This document shows positions 25,233-33,900 of a stretch of 55,203 nucleotides of DNA, in pieces. A model generated the notes under the pieces. That model was not told the origin of the DNA. It saw only the letters and a program-made list of their open reading frames with translations, and searched no databases. This DNA is from an uncultured Sulfurovum sp. Lineage in GTDB: Bacteria > Campylobacterota > Campylobacteria > Campylobacterales > Sulfurovaceae. The stretch lies in contig CACVAU010000002.1 of the NCBI GenBank assembly GCA_902727915.1, forward strand, positions 1-55,203, written 5' to 3'. The position numbers and the translations under genes were made by a program. The stretch's first letter is position 1. Every line of letters begins with the position of its first letter.

Positions 25233-26030
25233 ATGGCACAAAACAAAGAAAACTATACCTTCCCTTGGGGATTCCATTTGGGCGACTTAGTCGCTAAAGA
25301 CAGTGGACGTATGCCTTTATACACTCCATCTAATGATGGTGGGTTTTGTTTACTTTATGACAAAGTATCTGAAAAACAAGTAGATACCATGTTAGAGAGT
25401 CTTTGTTTAGAACTGCTTTCTAGTATGCCTCATGAGAGTTTAAAAGTAAATCTTTTTGATTTTGGTAGAAAAAAGTTTTATAACCTTTCACCCTTACAGT
25501 ACATGCATCTTTATCAAATTTCATACAATGATGCAATGATTTCAGCACATTTTGAAGAGATAGAAGAGACCATTGTTTCTAGGCACCAAGAGATACTCTG
25601 TTGTAACAGACAAACAATAGATGAACATAATCAAAAGTCAAAAATGAAAATGAACTATCATTTGGTTCTACTAAACTTAGATAATTTTCCAAATGATGAA
25701 GTTGAACTAAGAAGAATTAATAACTTTCTTGAATCAGCTGTCATTGCTGGTGTTTATGTCATTGCTTTTGGTTATGAAGAGATGAAAGAGAGCGATAATG
25801 CAGGAGTTCAAGCTATTTTAAAGCATTTCAAAAACATCAACATACGTGATAACAAGTTTGAAATCACTAAAGAAATTTTTGAATTTACTGAACTCTTAAC
25901 AGACCATGCGTTTGAAGCACTTGACCTTGACAAAGATGCCCTACTTCAAGAGACACTTACAGGTGCAAACCTTGAAGCACATATGGACTCGGAGAACATA
26001 AAACTAGAAACAGACACACGGGTAAAATAA
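25233..26030 (+). CDS. P-loop-less FtsK/SpoIIIE-like protein, unknown function
   Basis: A 265-residue soluble protein without signal or membrane segments. The strand order resembles the FtsK/HerA ATPase core: GGFCLLYDKVSEKQVDTMLE stands where the P-loop strand and helix would be, but there is no GKS/T. ESLKVNLFDFGRKKF resembles the D-x-K-strand, and MNYHLVLLNLDNFP followed by the AGVYVIAFGYEE strand resemble the Walker B and following strands. It may be a regulatory relative that no longer hydrolyses ATP. It precedes ppnP by 14 bp. The relationship is by eye and needs a profile search. Confidence 0.4.
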   Translation: MAQNKENYTFPWGFHLGDLVAKDSGRMPLYTPSNDGGFCLLYDKVSEKQVDTMLESLCLELLSSMPHESLKVNLFDFGRKKFYNLSPLQYMHLYQISYNDAMISAHFEEIEETIVSRHQEILCCNRQTIDEHNQKSKMKMNYHLVLLNLDNFPNDEVELRRINNFLESAVIAGVYVIAFGYEEMKESDNAGVQAILKHFKNINIRDNKFEITKEIFEFTELLTDHAFEALDLDKDALLQETLTGANLEAHMDSENIKLETDTRVK

Positions 26031-26044
26031 CACAAAGGAAAAAA

Positions 26045-26353
26045 ATGAATTTTGACAATGTAAGCGTAGAAGTAAAAGGTAATAGCTACTTTGATGGAGC
26101 TGTAACAAGTAGAACAATCAACTTTGCTGATGGATCTAAAAAAACCTTAGGTTTTATGGCAAGTGGTGAGTATACATTTGGTACAGAAGCTGCTGAACTT
26201 ATGGAAGTAACCTCTGGTGAGCTTGACTACAAACTAGATGGTGAAACTGAGTGGTCAACAGCCAATGCTGGTGAGAGTTTCAATGTACCTGCTAACTCAA
26301 AGTTTCAAGTCAATGCTAAAGGCATGGTAGATTACTGCTGTTCTTACCTTTAA
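26045..26353 (+). CDS. ppnP: Pyrimidine/purine nucleoside phosphorylase PpnP (cupin)
   Basis: A 102-residue single-domain cupin of the YaiE/PpnP family. YFDGAVTSRTINFADGSKKTLG, MASGEYTFGTEAAELMEVTSG and FNVPANSKFQVNAKGMVDYCCSYL are full-length family landmarks. E. coli PpnP phosphorolyses several nucleosides to bases plus ribose-1-phosphate. AAAGGAAAAA precedes the ATG, 14 bp after the FtsK-like gene, so both are on one message. Confidence 0.92.
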   Translation: MNFDNVSVEVKGNSYFDGAVTSRTINFADGSKKTLGFMASGEYTFGTEAAELMEVTSGELDYKLDGETEWSTANAGESFNVPANSKFQVNAKGMVDYCCSYL

Positions 26354-26393
26354 TCCTATAATCTCTTAAAATACAGAACAACTGTTCCAGTCA

Positions 26394-26414
26394 TTCCCAT
26401 ATTAAATATGGGAA
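26394..26414. terminator. Palindrome after ppnP, possible terminator
   Basis: A 10-bp perfect inverted repeat (TTCCCATATT / AATATGGGAA) around a single central A. It is followed by a moderately T-rich stretch but no clean T-run. A second, shorter dyad (GAACA-AC-TGTTC) lies at about 26376-26387. It could end the ppnP message or bind a regulator of the next gene. Confidence 0.45.
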
Positions 26415-26460
26415 ATAAGAAATCTTCTATATTCTCTTAGCCTTACAACAGCTCTTATGC

Positions 26461-26466
26461 TATAAT
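26461..26466 (+). promoter_or_regulatory. Extended -10 promoter of the coiled-coil membrane protein gene
   Basis: TGCTATAAT, a TGn-extended -10, lies 31 nt before the ATG at 26498, with TTAGGACAGGA as ribosome-binding region. Confidence 0.5.
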
Positions 26467-26497
26467 TCTCAAAATTATCATTAGGACAGGACAGACA

Positions 26498-26980
26498 ATG
26501 AACTTTGAATTTACAGCTGAAACAATTTTACTTATTATTGGAGGTATTCTTTTAGGAGGATTATTATCCTATATAAAATCTTATCTCACGCTACGAAAAC
26601 ATAAAAAAGAGCTCAAAGAATACAAAGACCATTTAGACAGACAAATGAAGATTACCAATGCTGGTAACAATAGCCTTGTAGCTGAATTAGACAAAGTAAA
26701 ACAAGACAATGAAAACCTAAGAATTTCAGTACAAACTTTAAATCAAAAGCCTGGACGTGCTGAACTTAGACTTTTAAATATTTATGACACTGCACTGAGA
26801 AAAATGATGTCACAAGCACCTGGCTTTTCAACAGCATGGGAAAATTCTTTACAAGAAGCAGAGCGTGATTACGAAGCCAATGAGACTGGATTAAAAAGCA
26901 TTGTTTCTAAAGTATTTGGTTCAGGAGGAACAAGTACAACAACTGATGGAACACCCATACAACAAATAGAACACAAATAA
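26498..26980 (+). CDS. Single-pass membrane protein with cytoplasmic coiled coil, unknown function
   Basis: A 160-residue protein with one N-terminal membrane helix (about 9-27, ILLIIGGILLGGLLSYI), then a charged coiled coil (about 33-85). A helical segment and a low-complexity tail rich in G, T and S follow. The topology resembles YhcB/DUF1043-type envelope scaffolds, but similarity to that family is not clear. It is monocistronic, with its own extended -10 promoter. Confidence 0.6.
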   Translation: MNFEFTAETILLIIGGILLGGLLSYIKSYLTLRKHKKELKEYKDHLDRQMKITNAGNNSLVAELDKVKQDNENLRISVQTLNQKPGRAELRLLNIYDTALRKMMSQAPGFSTAWENSLQEAERDYEANETGLKSIVSKVFGSGGTSTTTDGTPIQQIEHK

Positions 26981-27008
26981 AAACCTTTACAAAAATTCTT
27001 TTTTGTCT

Positions 27009-27014
27009 TATAAT
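27009..27014 (+). promoter_or_regulatory. -10 box of the lipoprotein gene at 27033
   Basis: TATAAT lies 18 nt before the ATG, followed by AAAAAAGGA. Confidence 0.45.
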
Positions 27015-27032
27015 AACAAAAAAGGATTTTTT

Positions 27033-27602
27033 ATGTTAAAAACACTCTCAACTTTATCTCTGGCTCTCTTATTTACAGCTTGTAGCCCTTCCTCTAATAA
27101 ACTTCTTCCTAGTAAAAGTACACATACCAATAACAATGTAAGCCCTATTCCAACCGAACTATCAACTCCTAGAATAGTAAAAATGGCTATTCCCTTTAGA
27201 GAAAATGGCTACAGTAATTTGCAGACCCAAGTACTAAGCTCCCAAAATCATTTAAATGGTTTCATTTCAACAATTAAACAACAAACATCATGGAACCAAA
27301 AAAACAACTTTATTAAAGCATTAACCGTCAACCCTATTGATTTTAAAAAATATAATCTTCTAATTTACCGTATCACTGAAGGTTCTGGGTCTACACAAGT
27401 AAAAGTTGGTCAACCCCAAATTAAAAATCAACAAATAGTTATCAAAATTAATCGAAAAAAAGCTGGTATAGGTACAGCTGATATGGCTTATTATGCACTT
27501 GCCTATAAAGTTGCCAAAGAGGTTCCAGATGTTACTTTTGCCACGCCAATGAGTAATAAAGTGATTAAAAATCAAGCCATTCAAACACAAAGTATACGCT
27601 AG
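27033..27602 (+). CDS. Lipoprotein, unknown function
   Basis: A 189-residue protein with signal MLKTLSTLSLALLFTAC: the lipobox FTAC puts the lipidated cysteine at 17. The mature part begins with a serine/asparagine linker and has a beta-rich region (VKMAIPFRENGYSNLQTQVL, LLIYRITEGSGSTQVKVGQP) that looks like one compact periplasmic domain. The ATG at 27033 with AAAGGA upstream is preferred to an in-frame TTG ten codons earlier, which lies inside the promoter. No family recognised. Confidence 0.65.
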   Translation: MLKTLSTLSLALLFTACSPSSNKLLPSKSTHTNNNVSPIPTELSTPRIVKMAIPFRENGYSNLQTQVLSSQNHLNGFISTIKQQTSWNQKNNFIKALTVNPIDFKKYNLLIYRITEGSGSTQVKVGQPQIKNQQIVIKINRKKAGIGTADMAYYALAYKVAKEVPDVTFATPMSNKVIKNQAIQTQSIR

Positions 27603-27643
27603 AAGCACCTCTTATCTCTCTTGAAAAAATCATCTAAACAAAG

Positions 27644-27649
27644 TATAAT
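27644..27649 (+). promoter_or_regulatory. -10 box of the lipoprotein gene at 27681
   Basis: GTATAATAG lies 31 nt before the ATG, with AAAGGGAAA between. Confidence 0.45.
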
Positions 27650-27680
27650 AGAGTAATTTATTCAAAGGGAAATAAGAAGA

Positions 27681-28457
27681 ATGCAGAAGATACTACCCAT
27701 TACTTCCATATTTACAGTCATACTATTTACTGCTTGTGTACCAACCATGCCCAATATGCTTAGCACAAACCTAAACGAAAAACATCAACAAGACTTAACC
27801 TTTCAAACCAATCACGTCCACTTCATGCATTCCTTAAAGGAACATTCTAACATAGAAGAACGTAATGATTTTTTGGATGAATTTATTTTAAAATCAGACA
27901 TGCAATGCCAAAACTACTTAAATAACCCTCTTAAAAAACCTGAAGTCGATGAGAACAAAAACTCACTCTATATGAACCTTTTTGATACAGTATCAGGTCT
28001 GTTTGGGGTTTCATTGGTAACCAATACGGCTAAAGCTGTTTTTTTAGAAAACAATGTTGAGTCTGTTGATGAAAAAAAAGCTTATGCCAATGCACTCTCT
28101 CCAGAAATTCGTAAAGGTGTTGAACTTGGTAGAAGCCGATATGCGAAAAAAATGCTTAAAAAGAAAACACTTGACTTAAAGGCTTATAGTATTCATAATT
28201 TACGAGATGACACCTTAAAATATGATAAACAGTGTAATGATACTTATGGTCTAATTGAGATTAATAGGGCTTTAAAAGAGATGCAAACTGCTGTTCATAG
28301 TACTACAGCACCAAGTAGCCCCACGCTTAATATTAACCCCAAAATAATTAAAGACAAAGTTGAAGCTGTCAATAAAGAAGTTGAAAATAAAAAAGAAGAA
28401 AAAAAGAAATCTGACCTCAATGTCACGCAGGTAGCTCCCCTCGTATTAAAAGTTTAA
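27681..28457 (+). CDS. Lipoprotein, unknown function
   Basis: A 258-residue protein with lipobox FTAC (signal MQKILPITSIFTVILFTAC, Cys19). The mature part is mainly helical, with a hydrophobic glycine-bearing stretch (NLFDTVSGLFGVSLVTNTAKAVFLE), and the C-terminus has a lysine/glutamate-rich segment (VEAVNKEVENKKEEKKKSD). It carries several cysteines (DMQCQNY, KQCNDTYG). No family recognised. It converges on the coiled-coil protein gene 17 bp away, with a shared hairpin between. Confidence 0.6.
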   Translation: MQKILPITSIFTVILFTACVPTMPNMLSTNLNEKHQQDLTFQTNHVHFMHSLKEHSNIEERNDFLDEFILKSDMQCQNYLNNPLKKPEVDENKNSLYMNLFDTVSGLFGVSLVTNTAKAVFLENNVESVDEKKAYANALSPEIRKGVELGRSRYAKKMLKKKTLDLKAYSIHNLRDDTLKYDKQCNDTYGLIEINRALKEMQTAVHSTTAPSSPTLNINPKIIKDKVEAVNKEVENKKEEKKKSDLNVTQVAPLVLKV

Positions 28458-28466
28458 ATACTTAAG

Positions 28467-28494
28467 CCAAACTACTAATCACTTAATAGTTTGG
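28467..28494. terminator. Hairpin between convergent genes
   Basis: CCAAACTA and TAGTTTGG form an 8-bp stem with a 12-nt loop, overlapping the last codons of the minus-strand gene. No strong T-run follows on either strand, so terminator function is only plausible. Confidence 0.4.
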
Positions 28495-29665
28495 TGGTAA
28501 TTTCATCATATTGTAATTTCATTTTTTGATTTTTAAATGGTTCTAACTTAGGCACTTGTATTTCTGTAATCCTCTTAAAAAGCATATTACTGTTTTGAAT
28601 CAAAGAGTAAAGTTTTCCACTTAAGGACACCGTTTGATAGGTGTTTTCTGCCAACTTTAACTGGGCAATCGTTGTCTGTTGGGCTAAAGCAATTTTAGCT
28701 TGACTCTCTAATAAATCTTGTTTATAAGCTTGAGCAACGGACTTATTAAAGCTCTGTATTTCTTGATTGTTTAAATAACCTGACTTTAAATCCTTATCTT
28801 TTTCCAACTCATAAGCGCTACTTGTACGCTTTATCATTTCATCTGTTTTTTGAATAATTGAGTCAACTTGTAGTATGTAATTATCTACGCTATTCATGTA
28901 CTCTTGTTGAATGTGTACCACCAACTGCAAAGAAATCAAATGCATACCATAGTATTTTTTTGACTGTGCCAAATCTTCTTGACTCTCTTGCATCAGCATT
29001 CCAATTTGCTTGGTAATTTTCTTAAGTACTTCAAAAATAACCGTCATTTGAATAATATCATTTCCATAAACCCTACTTATCAATTGATTAATATCCGATA
29101 ACGATAAATTAATCCCATTGTTTTCAAATCTCTGTTGCACCCTTATTTTAATGGTATTAATATTACCCTCTAAGACCTTTATTTTATCATTGGTATCTTT
29201 TATTTTTTCTTCATACTCAGTTTGAGTTGTGGAAACCCTGCTCTTTATTGGCGCATGTATTTTCTTTTCAAAAAATTCCGTTCTATCAGCCCTTAGTTCA
29301 GAAACTTCATTATTTATATCATCCAATTCATCTTTATATGCCAGTAAATCATCATCAATTAAAATTTTAATAATGTTATTAATCACCTCATCAATATCAC
29401 CTTTATAATCAATCTGATCTTTTTTAAACCACGCTTCATTGGGTGCATATTGAGATTTATCAAGTAACATTACGCCTTCTTGGTACTCTTCAAAAACATC
29501 TTCCCATAAGATTCTAAATTTCTTTGCTTTCTTTTCTTCAGCAGACAACTCAGTAGGCTGTATGTTCTTTTTCACATTATGATACGCATCCGAAAGCGTA
29601 TTTTGCCACTCTGCATAACTCACGGTTTGAAGCAGTAAAAATGATATAACCAACTCTTTGAACAT
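28475..29665 (-). CDS. Secreted coiled-coil protein, unknown function
   Basis: A 396-residue protein with a cleavable signal peptide (MFKELVISFLLLQTVSYA). The rest is almost entirely helical and charged, with heptad-like stretches about 110-180 (DELDDINNEVSELRADR, DTNDKIKVLEGNINTIKIRV) and 210-330. No cysteines or membrane segments follow the signal. It may be a periplasmic scaffold. It ends against the lipoprotein gene in convergent orientation. I do not recognise a family. Confidence 0.6.
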   Translation of the reverse strand: MFKELVISFLLLQTVSYAEWQNTLSDAYHNVKKNIQPTELSAEEKKAKKFRILWEDVFEEYQEGVMLLDKSQYAPNEAWFKKDQIDYKGDIDEVINNIIKILIDDDLLAYKDELDDINNEVSELRADRTEFFEKKIHAPIKSRVSTTQTEYEEKIKDTNDKIKVLEGNINTIKIRVQQRFENNGINLSLSDINQLISRVYGNDIIQMTVIFEVLKKITKQIGMLMQESQEDLAQSKKYYGMHLISLQLVVHIQQEYMNSVDNYILQVDSIIQKTDEMIKRTSSAYELEKDKDLKSGYLNNQEIQSFNKSVAQAYKQDLLESQAKIALAQQTTIAQLKLAENTYQTVSLSGKLYSLIQNSNMLFKRITEIQVPKLEPFKNQKMKLQYDEITTKLLSD

Positions 29666-29722
29666 TCGTACAATCCTTTTTATTTGTTTTTAATTTGAAT
29701 TTTATTCAGCATCTATCAATAC

Positions 29723-30862
29723 TTACTGCAACGCTTCCCAAACAGCCAAAGCCTGTTGATGCTCTTTAACATCATGACAACGTACTAAACTTGCTCCATT
29801 GGATATAGCTTTAAGATGAATGGCTAAGGTTCCAGCCAAACGTTCTTCTATTGGGGTAGGAATGATTTTATCTATCATGGATTTTCGACTAGCACCTACT
29901 AATACTGCACAGCCAAACTTTTTAAAATGTCCCATATTTTTTATGAGCATTAAATTATGTTCTAAAGTCTTTCCAAACCCTATGCCAACATCTAAAATAA
30001 TATCATTTACCTCCAAGCCTAAAGCTTGACATTTCATTATGCGTTCTTCAAAAAACTCTGAAACTTCTACCATAATATCTTCATAAGTAGGATTGTCTTG
30101 CATATCTTGTGGTGTTCCCTGCATATGCATAATACAAAGTTTAGCATCATATTCTACAGCCAACTTTATAACCTCATCATTAGAAGCACCTGTAATGTCA
30201 TTAACAAAGTTAAATCCAGACTTTAAAGCATACGCTATCACAGCAGGGCTATAAGAATCTATGGAAAAAGAAACTTGTTCATATAGTTTTTCAGACTTAA
30301 TAGCATCACAAATCTCTTTTATACGGTCTAACTCTTCTTCTTCAGAAACTAAAGGAGCATTCGGTCGACTTGAAACAGCACCTATGTCTATGATATTTGC
30401 ACCATCAGCCATCATCTTTTTAATTTGTTCTACAGCATCCTCTTTTTGAAACCGTGAACCTGCAAAAAAACTGTCATCATTGGCATTGATAACTCCCATG
30501 ATTTGCTTAGGATACTCTTTAGTTTTTAAAAAATCTTGTAACTCTTTTGCCAAAGCTTTCAATCCAAAAGGTTGTGCCAACTCTTTTTGGGACAATACTT
30601 CCATATGTTTACGTGTTCCTACTAAAAGACAGTCATAAGTCTCTTTTTCACAAGTTATAACCCCTGAAGGTGTAGCCAACTCAGCGCCTATACTCAAAGC
30701 ATCTTGTTTCAAGATATTCGCTGCTGGTGTTTTTAAATCTTTTATAAAAAAATAGAGTAATTCCATTTTCTTTGCCATAATAGAAATACCTCCACCATGT
30801 ACTTTTAAGTCTTTTAAAAATTGCTTTTTATTTTTTATGCTATTTAGTTGATAAATATTCAT
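29723..30862 (-). CDS. folP: Dihydropteroate synthase
   Basis: A 379-residue protein joining para-aminobenzoate to the pterin diphosphate in folate synthesis. The TIM-barrel signatures are present: MGVINANDDSFFAGSRF (DHPS motif 1), ANIIDIGAVSSRPNA (motif 2), FVNDITGAS, and DVGIGFGKT. The N-terminal extension of about 130 residues before the barrel is typical of Campylobacterota FolP. The ATG at 30862 lies 2 bp after the holB stop; a longer reading frame would extend 30 codons into holB and lacks support. Confidence 0.95.
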   Translation of the reverse strand: MNIYQLNSIKNKKQFLKDLKVHGGGISIMAKKMELLYFFIKDLKTPAANILKQDALSIGAELATPSGVITCEKETYDCLLVGTRKHMEVLSQKELAQPFGLKALAKELQDFLKTKEYPKQIMGVINANDDSFFAGSRFQKEDAVEQIKKMMADGANIIDIGAVSSRPNAPLVSEEEELDRIKEICDAIKSEKLYEQVSFSIDSYSPAVIAYALKSGFNFVNDITGASNDEVIKLAVEYDAKLCIMHMQGTPQDMQDNPTYEDIMVEVSEFFEERIMKCQALGLEVNDIILDVGIGFGKTLEHNLMLIKNMGHFKKFGCAVLVGASRKSMIDKIIPTPIEERLAGTLAIHLKAISNGASLVRCHDVKEHQQALAVWEALQ

Positions 30863-30864
30863 GC

Positions 30865-31500
30865 TTATCTCTTTATCTTTGCTAACAACTTCAAAAGTAA
30901 AACATTCAAAACAAAAGTAACAGGTGAACCAAGATCTAAAGCTTTCACACAATCTGAAAAAACTTTTAACGTACTTTCATCTAAATTATATTTTCCTGAT
31001 TTCATAGCCTCTAATGAAATATTTTCTACTAATACCTTGCATTCGGTACTTGAAATTCGACTATTTTCCTGTACAAACTCATAAACTTTGGTTAAATTCA
31101 AATTTTTAACATCTAAGGACAAATGTTCTTCCTTATGATTATCATGTAAAATGTTTATAGGAAGACGTGACTGAATGGTGTCAAGCAATGCTGACTTAGA
31201 TTCAGTTATAATAATAAAGGCTTTATTTTTAGGAGGTTCTTCTAAAATTTTAAGTAAGCGATTTTGGGAAACATCTGAAAATTTTGGGGCAATCAAAATA
31301 ATATAATTTAAGTTTTCAGAAGCGATATATGCCTTAGATATAGCCAGTTGTGCATGTTCAACCAAAAACTCTTTGGCTTTACCCTTCTCATCTTGGCTTC
31401 TAATGATGCTAAAAAGTTCTGTTGTTCTTTGAGCTTCTAAATCATTTAAAACAGTGTCAGCTTGATACGTAATAATAATACCTGAAGCCAATAACATCAA
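30865..31500 (-). CDS. holB: DNA polymerase III delta-prime subunit (short form)
   Basis: A 211-residue clamp-loader subunit; Campylobacterota delta-prime proteins are similarly short. YIILIAPKFSDVSQNRLLKILEEPPKNKAFIIITESKS shows the conserved Q-N-x-LLK-x-LEEPP region, without a Walker A, as expected for delta-prime. The start is either the TTG at 31500, abutting the hobA stop, or the ATG at 31497. It is co-transcribed with hobA and folP. Confidence 0.88.
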   Translation of the reverse strand: MMLLASGIIITYQADTVLNDLEAQRTTELFSIIRSQDEKGKAKEFLVEHAQLAISKAYIASENLNYIILIAPKFSDVSQNRLLKILEEPPKNKAFIIITESKSALLDTIQSRLPINILHDNHKEEHLSLDVKNLNLTKVYEFVQENSRISSTECKVLVENISLEAMKSGKYNLDESTLKVFSDCVKALDLGSPVTFVLNVLLLKLLAKIKR

Positions 31501-32046
31501 TTAATCCAGACTTATGTCACCAAAGAGTGATGCATCTATGGTTTTGTTAAAAAGTTTAAAAAGCTGAATGAGCTTAATGTCCAAAGAAGAACCTGCATTT
31601 TTAAGATAAAAAGCATTAGGAACATCCCCATCAATCACCCATAAAAGATTTTCATCATTTCTAAATGCAAATTTAGAATAACTGCTCTCAGCTGAACCAA
31701 TATACCAAATAAAATATCCATTGGGATAAGAAATATCTAACATATCTTCTAAAAGATCCAGCTCTTGGGTATTTTTCATTTTATTCAAGTTATGAAACAT
31801 CGATCTTAGGGTATAAACAGGTAAAAATGGTCGCTCATTATACAAGTTATTAATTTTAGAAGCAACATATTTAGCATACCATGATTGCTTCTCATCAGTC
31901 AAAAGTAATATTGTTTGACCTTCAATAATTTTACTCACAGCATTCTGAACAACTGGAACCCAGTCGTAACGACACTCTTCCATCCATGAAAAGGATGAAT
32001 CTTCTTCCCTGATAGTATCCAGTGTCCAACTTAAAATTGGTGTCAT
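31501..32046 (-). CDS. hobA: HobA, DnaA initiator-associating factor
   Basis: A 181-residue protein with the length and the sequence landmarks of HobA (WTLDTIREEDSSFSWMEECRYDWVP at the N-terminus, LLWVIDGDVPNAFYL later). HobA forms a tetramer that binds DnaA domain I and helps assemble the initiator at oriC, a functional analogue of DiaA. It is known only from Campylobacterota, so it identifies the phylum. It lies between lysC (4 bp away) and holB (adjacent), as in Helicobacter. Confidence 0.92.
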   Translation of the reverse strand: MTPILSWTLDTIREEDSSFSWMEECRYDWVPVVQNAVSKIIEGQTILLLTDEKQSWYAKYVASKINNLYNERPFLPVYTLRSMFHNLNKMKNTQELDLLEDMLDISYPNGYFIWYIGSAESSYSKFAFRNDENLLWVIDGDVPNAFYLKNAGSSLDIKLIQLFKLFNKTIDASLFGDISLD

Positions 32047-32050
32047 TGAA

Positions 32051-33256
32051 CTATTTATCTAAATTATACGCAGTATGTAAGGTACGTACGGCCAGTTCTG
32101 CATATTTCTCAGCTACAATCATTGAAACCTTAATTTCTGACGTTGAAATCATCTCGATATTAATATTTTCTTTTGCTAAAGCACAAAATGCTGTCGCAGC
32201 CACACCAGCATGAGATTTCATGCCCACACCTACCACAGAAACTTTACACACAGAATCATCTAAGTCCATGCTACCAATGTCATGATCAAAAGCTTCCATA
32301 ATGGTACGTGCATTATCAATCTCAGAAGCTGGAACTGTAAATCCTAAATTCGTTGCTCCCTCTTGAGAAGCATTTTGAATAATCATGTCAACATTTACAT
32401 TTTTTTCTGCTAAGGTGGAAAAAATCTCTGCTGCAATACCTGGTTTATCAGATACCTCCCTAAGGCTTACTCTTGCTTGGTTTCTATCTACGGCTATACC
32501 ACTTACTAAAACTGCTTCCATCTCTTCTGTCTCCTCACCAATTACTGTTCCCTCTGCATCTGAGAATGAACTTTTTGCTATCATTTTTACATTTAATTTT
32601 TTTGCTAACTCAACTGAACGGTTTTGTAAAACCTTGGCACCTAAAGAAGCCAGTTCTAACATCTCATCATAAGAGATAAAATCCATTTTTCTAGCTTTAG
32701 GTTCAATGCGTGGATCAGTCGTGTAAATACCATCTACATCTGAATAAATTTCACAAGCATCAGCTTTTAAGGCACCTGCAACGGCAACGGCTGAAAGATC
32801 TGAACCCCCTCGTCCAAGTGTTGTGACTGAACCCATTGCATTAATCCCTTGAAAACCAGAAACAATTACTACTTTTCCAGCAGAAACTTCATTTTTCATT
32901 GCTGAAGGGTCGATTGATTCAATTCTTGCATAAGTATGTTCATCATCTGTTAAAATCCCAGCTTGACGACCAGTCATGGCTATGGCAGGAATACCTTTCT
33001 CTTCTAAAGCAATGGCTAGTAGTGCAGCTGTCACACGTTCACCAGAACTTAATAGCATATCCATCTCACGCTTAGAGGGATTGTTTGAAAAATGTTTCGC
33101 AAAATCTGTCAACTTATTGGTTTCACCACTCATGGCTGAAACCACCACAACAATATCATCTCCAGCTTCTTTTGCTTTAGCTACTCTACTCGCCACATTT
33201 CCAATACGTTCTAAGTCACCTACACTTGTTCCACCGTACTTATGCACTATTAACAT
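32051..33256 (-). CDS. lysC: Aspartate kinase
   Basis: A 401-residue monofunctional aspartokinase. The N-terminal motif VHKYGGTSVGDLERI binds substrate and ATP, GRGGSDLSAVAVAGAL is the second kinase motif, and two ACT domains occupy about 265-401 (SGIAVDRNQARVSLREVSD; CKVSVVGVGMKSHAGVAA) for lysine or threonine feedback. It makes aspartyl phosphate for lysine, threonine, methionine and diaminopimelate. Its first 17 bp overlap the end of rppH, indicating one transcript. Confidence 0.96.
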   Translation of the reverse strand: MLIVHKYGGTSVGDLERIGNVASRVAKAKEAGDDIVVVVSAMSGETNKLTDFAKHFSNNPSKREMDMLLSSGERVTAALLAIALEEKGIPAIAMTGRQAGILTDDEHTYARIESIDPSAMKNEVSAGKVVIVSGFQGINAMGSVTTLGRGGSDLSAVAVAGALKADACEIYSDVDGIYTTDPRIEPKARKMDFISYDEMLELASLGAKVLQNRSVELAKKLNVKMIAKSSFSDAEGTVIGEETEEMEAVLVSGIAVDRNQARVSLREVSDKPGIAAEIFSTLAEKNVNVDMIIQNASQEGATNLGFTVPASEIDNARTIMEAFDHDIGSMDLDDSVCKVSVVGVGMKSHAGVAATAFCALAKENINIEMISTSEIKVSMIVAEKYAELAVRTLHTAYNLDK

Positions 33257-33734
33257 CGACTATATGTCCTTCTTTTACAAAATGGTCTATCACACGTCTA
33301 TAAACATGTCGTTTAAAATAAGTTGCTTTACGTAGCAACTGTTTATACTCTACATAATTGTAGTCTTCAAATTCTGGTTCATGGTAACTCTCAAGGTTAA
33401 TCTCTGCATCATCTCGTAATCTAACTAAAAAGTATTTTTGTGTTTGTCCATCAAATGGGTACATTTTACGAGACTTTCCCCCTTTTGGAAAGTCATATGA
33501 AATCCAATATGGATATTCTGCTATGATATCAATAGCACAACATCCTATCTCCTCTTCTAACTCACGAATCAAAGCTTCAGCAGGTGTTTCACCTTCATCT
33601 ATTCCACCTTGGGGAAATTGCCATGTGTTCCGAACATCGGAACGTTTACCTAAAAAAAATTCACATTTCTGTGGATAATTTGAAGAGAGTATCACAGCTG
33701 CGACATTTGGGCGATAACGCTTTTCTGTCTGCAT
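33240..33734 (-). CDS. rppH: RNA pyrophosphohydrolase (Nudix)
   Basis: A 164-residue Nudix hydrolase starting MQTEKRYRPNVAAVILSSNY. NTWQFPQGGIDEGETPAEAL continues into RELEEEIG, a complete Nudix box. It matches RppH (NudH), which removes pyrophosphate from mRNA 5' ends and so starts decay. It overlaps lysC by 17 bp and is divergent from hemW across 166 bp. Confidence 0.92.
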   Translation of the reverse strand: MQTEKRYRPNVAAVILSSNYPQKCEFFLGKRSDVRNTWQFPQGGIDEGETPAEALIRELEEEIGCCAIDIIAEYPYWISYDFPKGGKSRKMYPFDGQTQKYFLVRLRDDAEINLESYHEPEFEDYNYVEYKQLLRKATYFKRHVYRRVIDHFVKEGHIVDVNSA

Positions 33735-33900
33735 TTTTATTACTCTTCTTTCATCATTATTTCAATGAAATTTTATCTAAAATTTTGTTAATGAATGGTA
33801 AAAATAAGTCTAAAGAAAGCCAAAGCCTCTCCTAAAAAAATAAGCCCAAATAACCTCAGCTTCTTTAGATAAAATTTCAAAAAATATTCATGGTGGAAAA

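Noticed and set aside
30862..30952. A longer N-terminus for FolP
   Set aside because: The extra 30 codons lie inside holB on the same strand and encode a cysteine/phenylalanine-rich stretch unlike FolP. The ATG at 30862 directly follows the holB stop.
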